DNA from: JBBCJR01 sp037190805
Lineage (GTDB): Bacteria > Pseudomonadota > Alphaproteobacteria > Sphingomonadales > Sphingomonadaceae
DNA length: 64,000 bases
Direction of reading: 5' to 3'
NCBI GenBank assembly: GCA_037190805.1
Contig: JBBCJR010000021.1
Coordinates: 1-64,000 of the forward strand
In this document: positions 24,980-32,679 of the stretch, one piece after another
How the letters are laid out: every line of letters starts with the position of its first letter
How positions within the stretch are numbered: position 1 is the first letter of the stretch
Program-made: the position numbers and the translations under genes
Notes under the pieces: model-generated
What the model was told of the DNA's origin: nothing
Seen by the model: only the letters and a program-made list of their open reading frames with translations
Databases searched by the model: none

Positions 24980-26452
24980 ATGCTGAAGACGCATTCCGCC
25001 GCCGCCACCTCGAACGCGCTGATCCGCGACCGCGCCTATATCAACGGCGAATGGGTGGATGGACCGGACCGGCTGACCATCGTCAATCCCGCGACCGGCG
25101 ATGAGGTTGGCACGGTTCCCTTGCTGGGCGAGGCGGCCGCGCGCGATGCCGTGACCGCCGCCGCCGCCGCCTTTGGTCCGTGGCGTGCCCGCACCGCGAA
25201 GGAGCGGTCCGATATCCTGAAGCGCTGGTCGGCCTTGATCTCCGCCAATCGTGAGGAACTGGCCGCGATCATCACCATGGAGCAGGGCAAGCCGCTGGCT
25301 GAGGCCCGCGGCGAGATCGGCGGCGGCGCGGCCTATATCGAATGGTTCGCCGAAGAGGCGCGCCGCGTCTATGGCGACACGATTCCGGGCCATATGGCGG
25401 ACAAGCGCATCGTTGTCCTGCGCCAGCCTGTCGGCGTGGTCGGAGCGATCACGCCGTGGAACTTCCCGTCGTCCATGATCGCGCGCAAGGCGGCCGCGGC
25501 GCTCGCGGTGGGGTGCACGATGGTGGTAAAGCCTTCCGAGCTCACGCCGCTGTCGGCGCTTGCCCTTGCCGCGCTGGCCGAGGAAGCGGGCATTCCGGCT
25601 GGCGTCTTCAACGTTGTGGCTGGGGACGCGCCGGCGATCGGGAAGGTGCTGACCGGCGATCCCAAGGTTCGCAAGTTCACCTTCACCGGGTCGACGCGGG
25701 TCGGCAAGCTGCTGGCTGCGCAGTGTGCCGACACGGTGAAGCGGGTGTCGCTGGAACTGGGGGGCAATGCGCCCTTCATCGTCTTTGACGACGCCAATCT
25801 CGACGCGGCGGTCGAGGGCGCGATGGCGTCCAAGTTCCGCAACTCGGGCCAGACCTGCATCTGCGCCAACCGCCTGTTCGTTCAGGACGGCATCCATGAC
25901 CGCTTCGTCGAAGCATTGGAAAAGCGAATCAACAGCTTGGTCGTCGGCGTCGGCACCGACCCGGCGACCACCCAGGGGCCGCTGATCAACGCCGCCGCGG
26001 TCGACAAGGTGGCGGCTCATGTGGCCGACGCCAAGGCGCGTGGCGCCCGGCTGGTGACGGGCGGGAAGCGACCGGAAAATGCCGGCAACGGGCATTTCTT
26101 CGCCCCGACGCTGATGGTCGACGTGGCCCCCGACAGCGACCTGTGCCGGGAAGAGACGTTCGGGCCGCTGGCGGGTGTCGTGCGGTTCAAGACCGAGGCG
26201 GAGGTGCTGGCAATGGCCAACGATACCAACGCCGGGCTTGCCGCCTATGTCTATACGTGCGATCTCGGACGCACATGGCGGGTCGGCGAAGGCCTTGAAT
26301 ATGGCATGGTCGGTCTCAACACCGGCTTGATGACGACCGAGGTTTCACCCTTTGGCGGTGTCAAGGAATCCGGCATGGGACGCGAAGGCTCGCGCTATGG
26401 GATTGACGACTATCTCGATATCAAGACGCTTTGCATCGATGTGGGAACATAA
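24980..26452 (+). CDS. gabD: NAD(P)-dependent succinate-semialdehyde dehydrogenase
   Basis: A 490-residue aldehyde dehydrogenase that oxidises succinate semialdehyde to succinate, the last step of GABA degradation. The catalytic base E259 (LELGGNAPFIV) and nucleophile C293 (GQTCICANR) are present. TPWNFPSSMIARKAAAALAVGCTMVVKPSE and EVSPFGGVKESGMGREGS are close to GabD. Length matches the family. AAGGA lies six bases before the ATG. A permease gene follows 26 bp on. A related substrate such as glutarate semialdehyde is possible. No GABA transaminase gene is in the window. Confidence 0.9.
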   Translation: MLKTHSAAATSNALIRDRAYINGEWVDGPDRLTIVNPATGDEVGTVPLLGEAAARDAVTAAAAAFGPWRARTAKERSDILKRWSALISANREELAAIITMEQGKPLAEARGEIGGGAAYIEWFAEEARRVYGDTIPGHMADKRIVVLRQPVGVVGAITPWNFPSSMIARKAAAALAVGCTMVVKPSELTPLSALALAALAEEAGIPAGVFNVVAGDAPAIGKVLTGDPKVRKFTFTGSTRVGKLLAAQCADTVKRVSLELGGNAPFIVFDDANLDAAVEGAMASKFRNSGQTCICANRLFVQDGIHDRFVEALEKRINSLVVGVGTDPATTQGPLINAAAVDKVAAHVADAKARGARLVTGGKRPENAGNGHFFAPTLMVDVAPDSDLCREETFGPLAGVVRFKTEAEVLAMANDTNAGLAAYVYTCDLGRTWRVGEGLEYGMVGLNTGLMTTEVSPFGGVKESGMGREGSRYGIDDYLDIKTLCIDVGT

Positions 26453-26478
26453 AGCAAAGCCTATAGGGGAGGGCTGAT

Positions 26479-27861
26479 ATGGCCGTTGGAGCGGAACCGG
26501 AGCTCGCAAAAACACTGAAATCACGTCACATTACGATGATCGCTCTGGGCGGCATCATCGGTGCAGGCCTGTTCGTCACCAGTAGCGTGGCGATCGCCAA
26601 TGCAGGTCCTGCAATCGTACTCAGCTACATCATGGCTGGCCTGGTGGTGCTGTTCGTAATGCGGGCTCTGGGCGAGATGGCGACCGCCACGCCCGGCCTT
26701 GGCTCGTTCACGGAATATGCCCGCCTCGGCCTTGGCAACTGGGCCGGTTTCACCACGGGCTGGCTCTACTGGTATTTCTGGGCCGTCGTCGTCGGCATCG
26801 AGGCGATCATCGGTGCGAAGATCCTCCAGAACTGGATCGATCTCGAGATCTGGCAGCTGGGCAGCGTCCTCATGGTCGCGATGGCCGCGGTCAATCTGAT
26901 GTCGACCAAGTCGTTCGGCGAATTCGAGTTCTGGTTCGCCTCGATCAAGGTCGCGGCGATTGTCGCGTTCATCATCATCGCGGGCGGCTATGCCCTAGGC
27001 CTTGGTGCCCCCAGCGGGCCGACGTTCGGCAATCTCGTGGATCACGACGGGTTCGCGCCCTTTGGGCTCGGAGCAGCGTTCTCTGGCGTCACGACGGTCA
27101 TCTTCGCGTTGATCGGCGCCGAAATCGCGACCATCGCGGCGGCTGAGTCGCCCGAACCGTCACGCACCGTCGCCAAGATGACCAACACGATCGTCGTGCG
27201 CATCATGCTGTTCTACGTCGTGTCGATCTTCCTGATCGTGTCGGTCCTGCCCTGGAACACGGTCATCGTCGGTCAGTCGCCTTTCGCCCAGACCCTGGGT
27301 CTGATCGGTGTTCCGGGCGCGGAGACGATGATGAACTTCATCGTGCTTACCGCCGTGCTGTCGTGCCTGAATTCGGGGCTCTACGTTTGCTCGCGCGTGC
27401 TGTTCACGCTGTCGGTGAGGCGCGACGCGCCTAAGGCGCTGGTCCAGCTCAACGCCCGCAAGGTGCCGTCGCGGTCGATCCTGCTGGCGACCGCGGTGGG
27501 CATGGCTGCCGTGTTCATGTCGATCTGGGCGGAAAATATCTTCGCCTTCCTGGTCAGCTCGACCGGCACGACCATGGTGTTCGTCTATATCATCATCGTC
27601 TGGGCGCAGATTAAGCAGCGCCAGCGGGTGGAACGGGAAGCCCCGGAAAAGCTGACGCTCAAGATGTGGCTGTTCCCGGGCCTGAGCTATTTGACGATCG
27701 CGGCGATGATCGGCGTGGTGGTGGCGATGGGTTTCGACAAGGCCCGTGCCGAGGAGCTTTGGCTCAGCCTGATTTCGCTGGTCGTCACGCTGCTGGCCTA
27801 TGTCGTGGTGTCGAAGGTTCGCTCACCCGAGCCAGAGGCCGAGACGCAGCCGGCCGAGTAG
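26479..27861 (+). CDS. gabP: Amino acid permease, GabP-like (APC superfamily)
   Basis: A 460-residue inner membrane transporter with about twelve helices. LKSRHITMIALGGIIGAGLFVTS at the start is the classical amino acid/polyamine/organocation signature, and GAEIATIAAAES and the charge pattern resemble the GABA/aromatic amino acid group (AAT family). Only 26 bp separate it from gabD, with a GGGGAGGG ribosome site, so uptake and oxidation of GABA are probably co-expressed. Exact substrate is inferred from context. Confidence 0.83.
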   Translation: MAVGAEPELAKTLKSRHITMIALGGIIGAGLFVTSSVAIANAGPAIVLSYIMAGLVVLFVMRALGEMATATPGLGSFTEYARLGLGNWAGFTTGWLYWYFWAVVVGIEAIIGAKILQNWIDLEIWQLGSVLMVAMAAVNLMSTKSFGEFEFWFASIKVAAIVAFIIIAGGYALGLGAPSGPTFGNLVDHDGFAPFGLGAAFSGVTTVIFALIGAEIATIAAAESPEPSRTVAKMTNTIVVRIMLFYVVSIFLIVSVLPWNTVIVGQSPFAQTLGLIGVPGAETMMNFIVLTAVLSCLNSGLYVCSRVLFTLSVRRDAPKALVQLNARKVPSRSILLATAVGMAAVFMSIWAENIFAFLVSSTGTTMVFVYIIIVWAQIKQRQRVEREAPEKLTLKMWLFPGLSYLTIAAMIGVVVAMGFDKARAEELWLSLISLVVTLLAYVVVSKVRSPEPEAETQPAE

Positions 27862-27867
27862 AGAGGC

Positions 27868-27896
27868 TTGCTCACGCCGTCGCTTCGCGTTAGGCG
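27868..27896 (+). promoter_or_regulatory. Possible promoter of tRNA-Gly
   Basis: TTGCTC (27868-27873), 17 bp, then TAGGCG (27891-27896), ending 15 bp before the tRNA. Each box matches consensus partly; read-through from gabP is also possible. Confidence 0.35.
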
Positions 27897-27911
27897 GAGC
27901 GGCGGCGCCGA

Positions 27912-27985
27912 GCGGGCGTAGCATAGTGGTAATGCTCTAGCCTTCCAAGCTAGCTAGGAGGGTTCGATTCCCTTCGCCCGCTCCA
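27912..27985 (+). tRNA. tRNA-Gly (anticodon TCC)
   Basis: The acceptor stem 27912-27918 pairs with 27975-27981. The anticodon stem CTAGC/GCTAG encloses CTTCCAA, giving TCC. T-arm GGTTCGATTCC, discriminator T, encoded CCA at 27983-27985. An inverted repeat CGCTTCC/GGAAGCG follows at about 27999-28020. Confidence 0.97.
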
Positions 27986-28189
27986 TCCTCTATCGGTGCG
28001 CTTCCGTATTTAAGGAAGCGGAACAACCCCATCCGCTCTTCTGTGTTGCCCTGATTTGGTTGACGTCCGCTATTGGCGGCCTTCCCCTGGGGTGAATGGC
28101 AGATTTTGATAGGCTCGTGCCGAGCCGGACGTTCAGGAACCGGAGCCCGAGAAGGGCTTCTGGGCGAAAACCGTGAGAGGAGATGTCCA

Positions 28190-28699
28190 ATGGCATGGGT
28201 GACCAAGGCGTTGATGGCTGCGACGCTGAGCGCGTCGACGGCGGTGGTCGGTGCTCAGGCGCAGATCGTTCGCCACCATTCGACGCCGACGGGGATGATC
28301 CTGCAGGCCGTGACCGTTCCGGCGGGGGCGGAGACGATCATCCTGTCCGGCCAGTTGGCGTCGCCGATCGATCCGTCGAAGCGTCCGGATAGCGTGGCGT
28401 CCTTCGGGGATACCAAGACCCAGACGATCAGCACGCTCAACAAGATCAAGGACATCCTTGCCAGTCGTGGTTATGCGATGTCCGACGTAGTCAAGATGAC
28501 CGTTTTTCTCGCGGCAGACCCAGCACGCGCCGACGGCAAGATGGATTTTGCCGGCATGAACGAAGCCTATCGGACGTTTTTCGGCACTGCCGAGAATCCG
28601 AATATCGTTGCACGGTCGACTGTCCAGGTCGCTGGCCTAGCGGGACCTTATTATCTGGTCGAAATTGAAGTGATGGCCGCAAAAGCGCCAGCGCCTTGA
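28190..28699 (+). CDS. Exported RidA-family protein
   Basis: A 169-residue protein of the RidA/YjgF/UK114 family with a signal peptide (MAWVTKALMAATLSAS, ending near GAQAQ). RidA proteins are usually cytoplasmic imine/enamine deaminases; this one is predicted periplasmic. Family features include GQLASPIDPSKRP, the QT-x8-KIKDIL helix, DVVKMTVFLAD-like strand and ARSTVQVAGL, with the Arg of the active site retained in that last block. GAGAGGAGA precedes the ATG at 28190; a nearby ATG at 28183 is out of frame. Periplasmic substrate unknown. Confidence 0.84.
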   Translation: MAWVTKALMAATLSASTAVVGAQAQIVRHHSTPTGMILQAVTVPAGAETIILSGQLASPIDPSKRPDSVASFGDTKTQTISTLNKIKDILASRGYAMSDVVKMTVFLAADPARADGKMDFAGMNEAYRTFFGTAENPNIVARSTVQVAGLAGPYYLVEIEVMAAKAPAP

Positions 28700-28851
28700 A
28701 CGGCCGTGCGCAGGGTCGGCAGGGCTGGGTGGCTCGATGTGCTGCGGAGCGCGGGTATGGGGCGCGTGGCCTTCGCCGTTTCCGACGCTCGGTTTCCCGG
28801 GGTGCGGCGCGAGCGCTTTGAAAGGGCGGTCATGGGCAGACGAAACGCCCC

Positions 28852-28880
28852 TTGCCATGCCCGGCGACCCTTTCTATAGC
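28852..28880 (+). promoter_or_regulatory. Promoter of tRNA-Trp (and perhaps secE-nusG)
   Basis: TTGCCA (28852-28857), exactly 17 bp, then TATAGC (28875-28880), close to the sigma70 consensus. The predicted start lies about 12 bp before the tRNA. Confidence 0.6.
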
Positions 28881-28898
28881 CGCGTCTCTCGGTCCTAC

Positions 28899-28974
28899 AG
28901 GAGTGTAGCTCAGTTGGTAGAGCATCGGTCTCCAAAACCGAGGGCCGGGGGTTCGAGTCCCTCCACTCCTGCCA
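28899..28974 (+). tRNA. tRNA-Trp (anticodon CCA)
   Basis: The acceptor stem 28899-28905 pairs with 28964-28970. The anticodon loop CTCCAAA gives CCA; discriminator G and encoded CCA at 28972-28974. tRNA-Trp just upstream of secE is a widely conserved bacterial arrangement. Confidence 0.98.
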
Positions 28975-29139
28975 TTGTCCGGCGGTAACGCCTGACGGCA
29001 GCGGCCTGTAAGGACCGGGCGTTGTGTAAGTGGTCCCGTGCGGCCCCGCTGAAAGAACGGGCGGGGGTGCAGGGGGCGGCTTTGTGTTTTGGCAAGGCGG
29101 GCGCCAGCCCGTTGGGTAGGAAGAGGCGAAGCACGGTCG

Positions 29140-29337
29140 ATGGCCAAGGTTTCACCGGGAGAGTTCGTCCGGCAGGTTCGCGCCGAGACCGCCAAGATTT
29201 CTTGGCCGTCGCGTCGCGAGACGTTGCTGACCACGGTGATGGTGGCGATCATGACGACCGTCCTCGCGATCTTCTTCCTTGGCGTCGACCAGGTACTGGG
29301 CTTCATCGTCCGCTACCTGCTGTCGCTGGCGGCGTAA
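29140..29337 (+). CDS. secE: Preprotein translocase subunit SecE
   Basis: A 65-residue single-span subunit of SecYEG. The conserved amphipathic region FVRQVRAETAKISWPSRRE with the invariant Trp-Pro precedes the membrane helix (about 35-60). The short one-helix form is usual outside enterobacteria. The start at 29140 (MAKVSPGEF) gives the expected length; an upstream in-frame start adds an Arg-rich extension not seen in the family. nusG follows 16 bp on. Confidence 0.95.
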   Translation: MAKVSPGEFVRQVRAETAKISWPSRRETLLTTVMVAIMTTVLAIFFLGVDQVLGFIVRYLLSLAA

Positions 29338-29353
29338 GGATTTAAGGGTCGAG

Positions 29354-29893
29354 ATGGCGCGCTGGTACATCATCCACGCCTATTCGGGCTTCGAGAACAA
29401 GGGTCGCGAGGCTATTTTGGCGGACGCGACCCGGCTTGGCCTGGAACGGGCGGTCGAGGCCGTCGAGGTCCCGACCGAGAAGGTCACCGAGGTTCGGCGC
29501 GGCAAGAAGATCCAGTCGGAGCGGAAATTCTTCCCCGGCTATGTTCTCGCCAAGCTGGAGATGAACGACGACGTTTATCACCTGGTGAAGAACACCCCGA
29601 AGGTCACCGGCTTCCTGGGGACCAACCATAAGCCGCAGCCGATCTCGGAAGCCGAGGCGGCGCGCATCCTGTCGACCCGCGACGAAGCGGCGGCGGCGGC
29701 GCCCAAGGCTAAGGTCAAGGTGAATTTCGAGATCGGCGACAGCGTCAAGGTGCTGGACGGCCCGTTCGCCAGCTTCAACGGCGTGGTCGAGGAGATCGAT
29801 TTCGATCGCGGCCGGGTCAAGGTGTCGGTGTCGATCTTCGGTCGCGCGACCCCGGTCGAACTGGAGTTCGAGCAGGTCGAGCGCAACAAGTAA
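29354..29893 (+). CDS. nusG: Transcription termination/antitermination protein NusG
   Basis: A 179-residue protein with the NGN domain (MARWYIIHAYSGFENKG...FFPGYVLAKLEM...KVTGFLG) and a C-terminal KOW domain (about 125-179, FEIGDSVKVLDGPFASFNGVVEEID). NusG binds RNA polymerase, promotes processivity and couples to Rho or ribosomes. It is co-transcribed with secE and precedes rplK by 127 bp. Confidence 0.97.
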   Translation: MARWYIIHAYSGFENKGREAILADATRLGLERAVEAVEVPTEKVTEVRRGKKIQSERKFFPGYVLAKLEMNDDVYHLVKNTPKVTGFLGTNHKPQPISEAEAARILSTRDEAAAAAPKAKVKVNFEIGDSVKVLDGPFASFNGVVEEIDFDRGRVKVSVSIFGRATPVELEFEQVERNK

Positions 29894-30020
29894 GGTTTCA
29901 CTGGATTGGTCGGGTGTCCGCGGTTGGACCCGGCGTCATGAGCGGGAGGCTTTCGGGCCGCATGCACCGCTAGACCGCAGGCCGGCCCCGTTCGCGGGAC
30001 CGGAGTGAAGGGTGACGAGA

Positions 30021-30452
30021 ATGGCGAAGAAAATTACAGGCTACATCAAGCTGCAGGTGCCGGCCGGCAAGGCCAACCCCAGTCCGCCGATCGGTCCGGC
30101 GCTGGGTCAGCGCGGCGTCAACATCATGGAGTTCTGCAAGGCGTTCAACGCCCAGACCCAGGAGCTGGAGAGCGGCATGCCGATCCCGACGGTGATCACC
30201 GTCTATGCGGATCGCAGCTTCTCCTTCATCACCAAGACGCCGCCAGCGACCTTCCTTATCAAGAAGGCGGCCAACCTCAAGTCGGGCTCGAAGGAGCCGG
30301 GCAAGGTTTCCGCCGGCAAGATCGCGCGCTCCAAGCTGCGTGAAATCGCCGAACTGAAGATGGCCGACCTCAACGCCCACGATCTCGATGCGGCGACGAA
30401 GACGATCGAAGGCTCCGCCCGCGCGATGGGCCTCGAAGTGGTGGAGGGCTGA
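30021..30452 (+). CDS. rplK: 50S ribosomal protein L11
   Basis: A 143-residue L11 with the N-terminal factor-binding domain (GYIKLQVPAGKANPSPPIGPALGQ) and the RNA-binding C-terminal domain (KPGKVSAGKIARSKLREIAELKM). It binds the GTPase-associated centre of 23S rRNA. The ATG at 30021 gives MAKK; a GTG nine bases earlier is unlikely. rplA follows two bases after the stop. Confidence 0.98.
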   Translation: MAKKITGYIKLQVPAGKANPSPPIGPALGQRGVNIMEFCKAFNAQTQELESGMPIPTVITVYADRSFSFITKTPPATFLIKKAANLKSGSKEPGKVSAGKIARSKLREIAELKMADLNAHDLDAATKTIEGSARAMGLEVVEG

Positions 30453-30454
30453 TC

Positions 30455-31153
30455 ATGGCGTTCCAGAGCAAGAAGCAGAAGGCGCTGGCCGGCAAGATCG
30501 ACGCCGTCAAGCTGCATGGCGTCGATGAGGCGATCGGTCTGATCAAGGCCAATGCCACCGCCAAGTTCGACGAAACCGTCGAGATCGCCATCAACCTCGG
30601 CGTCGATCCGCGTCACGCCGACCAGATGGTGCGCGGCGTCGTCACGCTGCCCAAGGGCACCGGCAAGGACGTTCGCGTCGCGGTGTTCGCGCGCGGCGAC
30701 AAGGCCGAGCAGGCCAAGGCCGCCGGGGCCGAGATCGTTGGCGCCGAGGACCTCTTGGAGATCATCCAGGGCGGCACGATCGAGTTCGACCGCTGCATCG
30801 CCACGCCGGACCTGATGGGTCTGGTCGGCCGCCTGGGCAAGGTGCTGGGTCCCAAGGGCCTGATGCCGAACCCGAAGCTGGGCACCGTGACTCCCAACGT
30901 CGCCGAAGCCGTCAAGGCGGCCAAGGGCGGCCAGGTGGAGTTCCGGGTCGAAAAGGCGGGCATCATTCACAGCGGCATCGGCAAGGCCAGCTTCCCGGCC
31001 GCGGATCTGCGCGCCAATTTTGACGCGTTCGTCGACGCCATCGTCAAGGCGAAGCCGACCGGCGCCAAGGGCAAGTATCTCAATCGTATCGCGCTAAGCT
31101 CCTCGATGGGGCCAGGCGTGAAGATCGACGTCGCCGACGCTTCGGCGGCGTAA
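30455..31153 (+). CDS. rplA: 50S ribosomal protein L1
   Basis: A 232-residue L1, component of the mobile L1 stalk near the E site and, in many bacteria, translational repressor of the L11 operon. GLMGLVGRLGKVLGPKGLMPNPKLGTV is diagnostic. Only two bases separate it from rplK, so they form one operon. Confidence 0.98.
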   Translation: MAFQSKKQKALAGKIDAVKLHGVDEAIGLIKANATAKFDETVEIAINLGVDPRHADQMVRGVVTLPKGTGKDVRVAVFARGDKAEQAKAAGAEIVGAEDLLEIIQGGTIEFDRCIATPDLMGLVGRLGKVLGPKGLMPNPKLGTVTPNVAEAVKAAKGGQVEFRVEKAGIIHSGIGKASFPAADLRANFDAFVDAIVKAKPTGAKGKYLNRIALSSSMGPGVKIDVADASAA

Positions 31154-31159
31154 GTCACA

Positions 31160-31443
31160 AGTTTCGCCGTCCGGCCCTTCGGGGGCGGGCGGCGTCAACG
31201 GCGGACGGCGATGCCGTCCGTCAGTACCGTCCGAGACTGCGGGGGCCGCAAGCGGCTTAAACCTCCCGCACAGACGGGGATCAGTTTTCCGGCTGCCCGT
31301 GCGATGGGTATCCGGGTCTGTCTGGATCGTCCCTCGGGCGACCGGCGCAGGCGACCGACCCCTCGGACCTTCGGTTCCCGCGGCGTATCGGCGGGGACTG
31401 CTCGGGCAGCGGAATGGTCCGCTGTCCGAACTAGGAGTGAGGC
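31160..31443 (+). promoter_or_regulatory. rplJ leader region, candidate L10 autoregulatory RNA
   Basis: A 290-bp untranslated stretch with strong RNA hairpins: a 12-bp stem with one mismatch and TTCG tetraloop (31166-31177/31182-31193), an 8-bp hairpin (31202-31209/31213-31220) and TGCGGG/CCCGCA arms near 31240-31280. In many bacteria the rplJL leader binds the L10-L12 complex and represses translation. The first hairpin could instead end the rplKA transcript. The assignment rests on position and structure, not on a matched motif. Confidence 0.4.
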
Positions 31444-31959
31444 ATGGATCGAGCTCAAAAAGCCGAACTGGTCGCCGAACTTTCGCAGACCTTCAACGAG
31501 GTCAGCGTGGTGATTGTCACCCGCAACCTCGGCCTGACCGTGGCCCAGTCCACGGCCCTCAGGGTGAAGGCGCGCGAAGCCGGCGCACAATATCGGGTTA
31601 GCAAGAACAAGCTCGCGAAGATCGCGATCAAGGACACGGACTACGCGTCGCTCGACGACATGCTGACGGGGCCTGTCGGCCTCGCCACGTCGACCGACCC
31701 GGTGGCCGCGGCCAAGATCGCCGTGGAGTTCGCCAAGACGACCGACAAGTTCGAGATCGTCGGTGGCGCGATGGGATCGACAGTCCTGGACGTCAATGGC
31801 GTCAAGGCTCTGGCCGAACTGCCGTCGCTGGACGAACTGCGCGCGAAGATCATCGGGCTTGTCAACGCTCCGGCGACCAAGCTCGCCCAGCTGTCGACCG
31901 CTCCGGCGGCCAAGCTGGCGCGTGTCTTCGGCGCCTATGGCGACAAGCAAGCTGCCTGA
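31444..31959 (+). CDS. rplJ: 50S ribosomal protein L10
   Basis: A 171-residue L10, the base of the L7/L12 stalk. The N-terminal rRNA-binding domain (MDRAQKAELVAELSQTFNEVSVVIVTRNLGLTV) and the C-terminal helix that binds L7/L12 dimers (APATKLAQLSTAPAAKLARVFGAY) are both present. AGGAG lies before the ATG. rplL follows 54 bp on. Confidence 0.98.
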   Translation: MDRAQKAELVAELSQTFNEVSVVIVTRNLGLTVAQSTALRVKAREAGAQYRVSKNKLAKIAIKDTDYASLDDMLTGPVGLATSTDPVAAAKIAVEFAKTTDKFEIVGGAMGSTVLDVNGVKALAELPSLDELRAKIIGLVNAPATKLAQLSTAPAAKLARVFGAYGDKQAA

Positions 31960-32013
31960 TTTCAATCAACCGAAACTGTGCGGGCGCATCGTCGCCCCTG
32001 ATGGAGACTATCA

Positions 32014-32391
32014 ATGGCTGACCTGAACAAAATCGTTGACGACCTTTCCGCTCTGACCGTCCTCGAGGCGGCGGAACTCGCCAAGCTGCTCGAAGAGAAG
32101 TGGGGCGTTTCGGCCGCCGCTGCCGTCGCGGTCGCCGCGCCGGCCGCCGGTGGCGCCGGTGCCGCCGCTGCTGAGGAGAAGACCGAGTTCGACGTCGTCC
32201 TGACCGGCGACGGCGGCAAGAAGATCAACGTCATCAAGGAAGTCCGCGCCATCACCGGCCTGGGCCTGACCGAGGCGAAGGCCCTGGTCGAAGGCGCCCC
32301 GAAGGCGGTCAAGGAAGGCGTTGGCAAGGACGAGGCCGAGAAGATCAAGAAGCAGCTCGAGGAAGCCGGCGCGACCGTCGAACTCAAGTAA
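32014..32391 (+). CDS. rplL: 50S ribosomal protein L7/L12
   Basis: A 125-residue stalk protein. It has an N-terminal dimerisation domain (LNKIVDDLSALTVLEAAELAKLLEEKWGVS), a flexible Ala/Gly hinge (about 36-55) and the C-terminal factor-binding domain (EFDVVLTGDGGKKINVIKEVRAITGLGLTEAKALVE). A strong terminator follows 43 bp on, and rpoB is absent downstream. Confidence 0.98.
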   Translation: MADLNKIVDDLSALTVLEAAELAKLLEEKWGVSAAAAVAVAAPAAGGAGAAAAEEKTEFDVVLTGDGGKKINVIKEVRAITGLGLTEAKALVEGAPKAVKEGVGKDEAEKIKKQLEEAGATVELK

Positions 32392-32434
32392 GCTCGATCA
32401 TCGGCTGCGTCGGCTCCAGCCGGCGTCCGATACC

Positions 32435-32477
32435 GGAAGGAGGCGGTTGCCATATGGTAGCCGCCTCCTTTCCGTTT
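32435..32477 (+). terminator. Terminator of the ribosomal protein operon
   Basis: AAGGAGGCGG (32437-32446) pairs with CCGCCTCCTT (32461-32470), extended by GG/CC across a one-base bulge, with a CCATATGG inner palindrome in the loop and CCGTTT after it. It is the clearest terminator in the window. Confidence 0.8.
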
Positions 32478-32679
32478 GACGTGGCAGGAACGCAAATCGG
32501 CAAGGGGCGCATCTGCGATGATCGCCCTTTCACCGGGTTCATCGATATCTGTACGGTTTTGGGGGGAACCCCCGGGGGTGGGGCCGGATCGTGGGGGAGG
32601 TGACCCGGCCCCGGGGGGGATAGTGTTGAGACGGTGTCACGCTTCAGAACCCGTAAACGCCGACGCGAAATCCCGCCTG

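Noticed and set aside
24980..27861. A GABA transaminase expected beside gabD-gabP
   Set aside because: No aminotransferase-like frame is present on either side, so the set is incomplete here and none was annotated.
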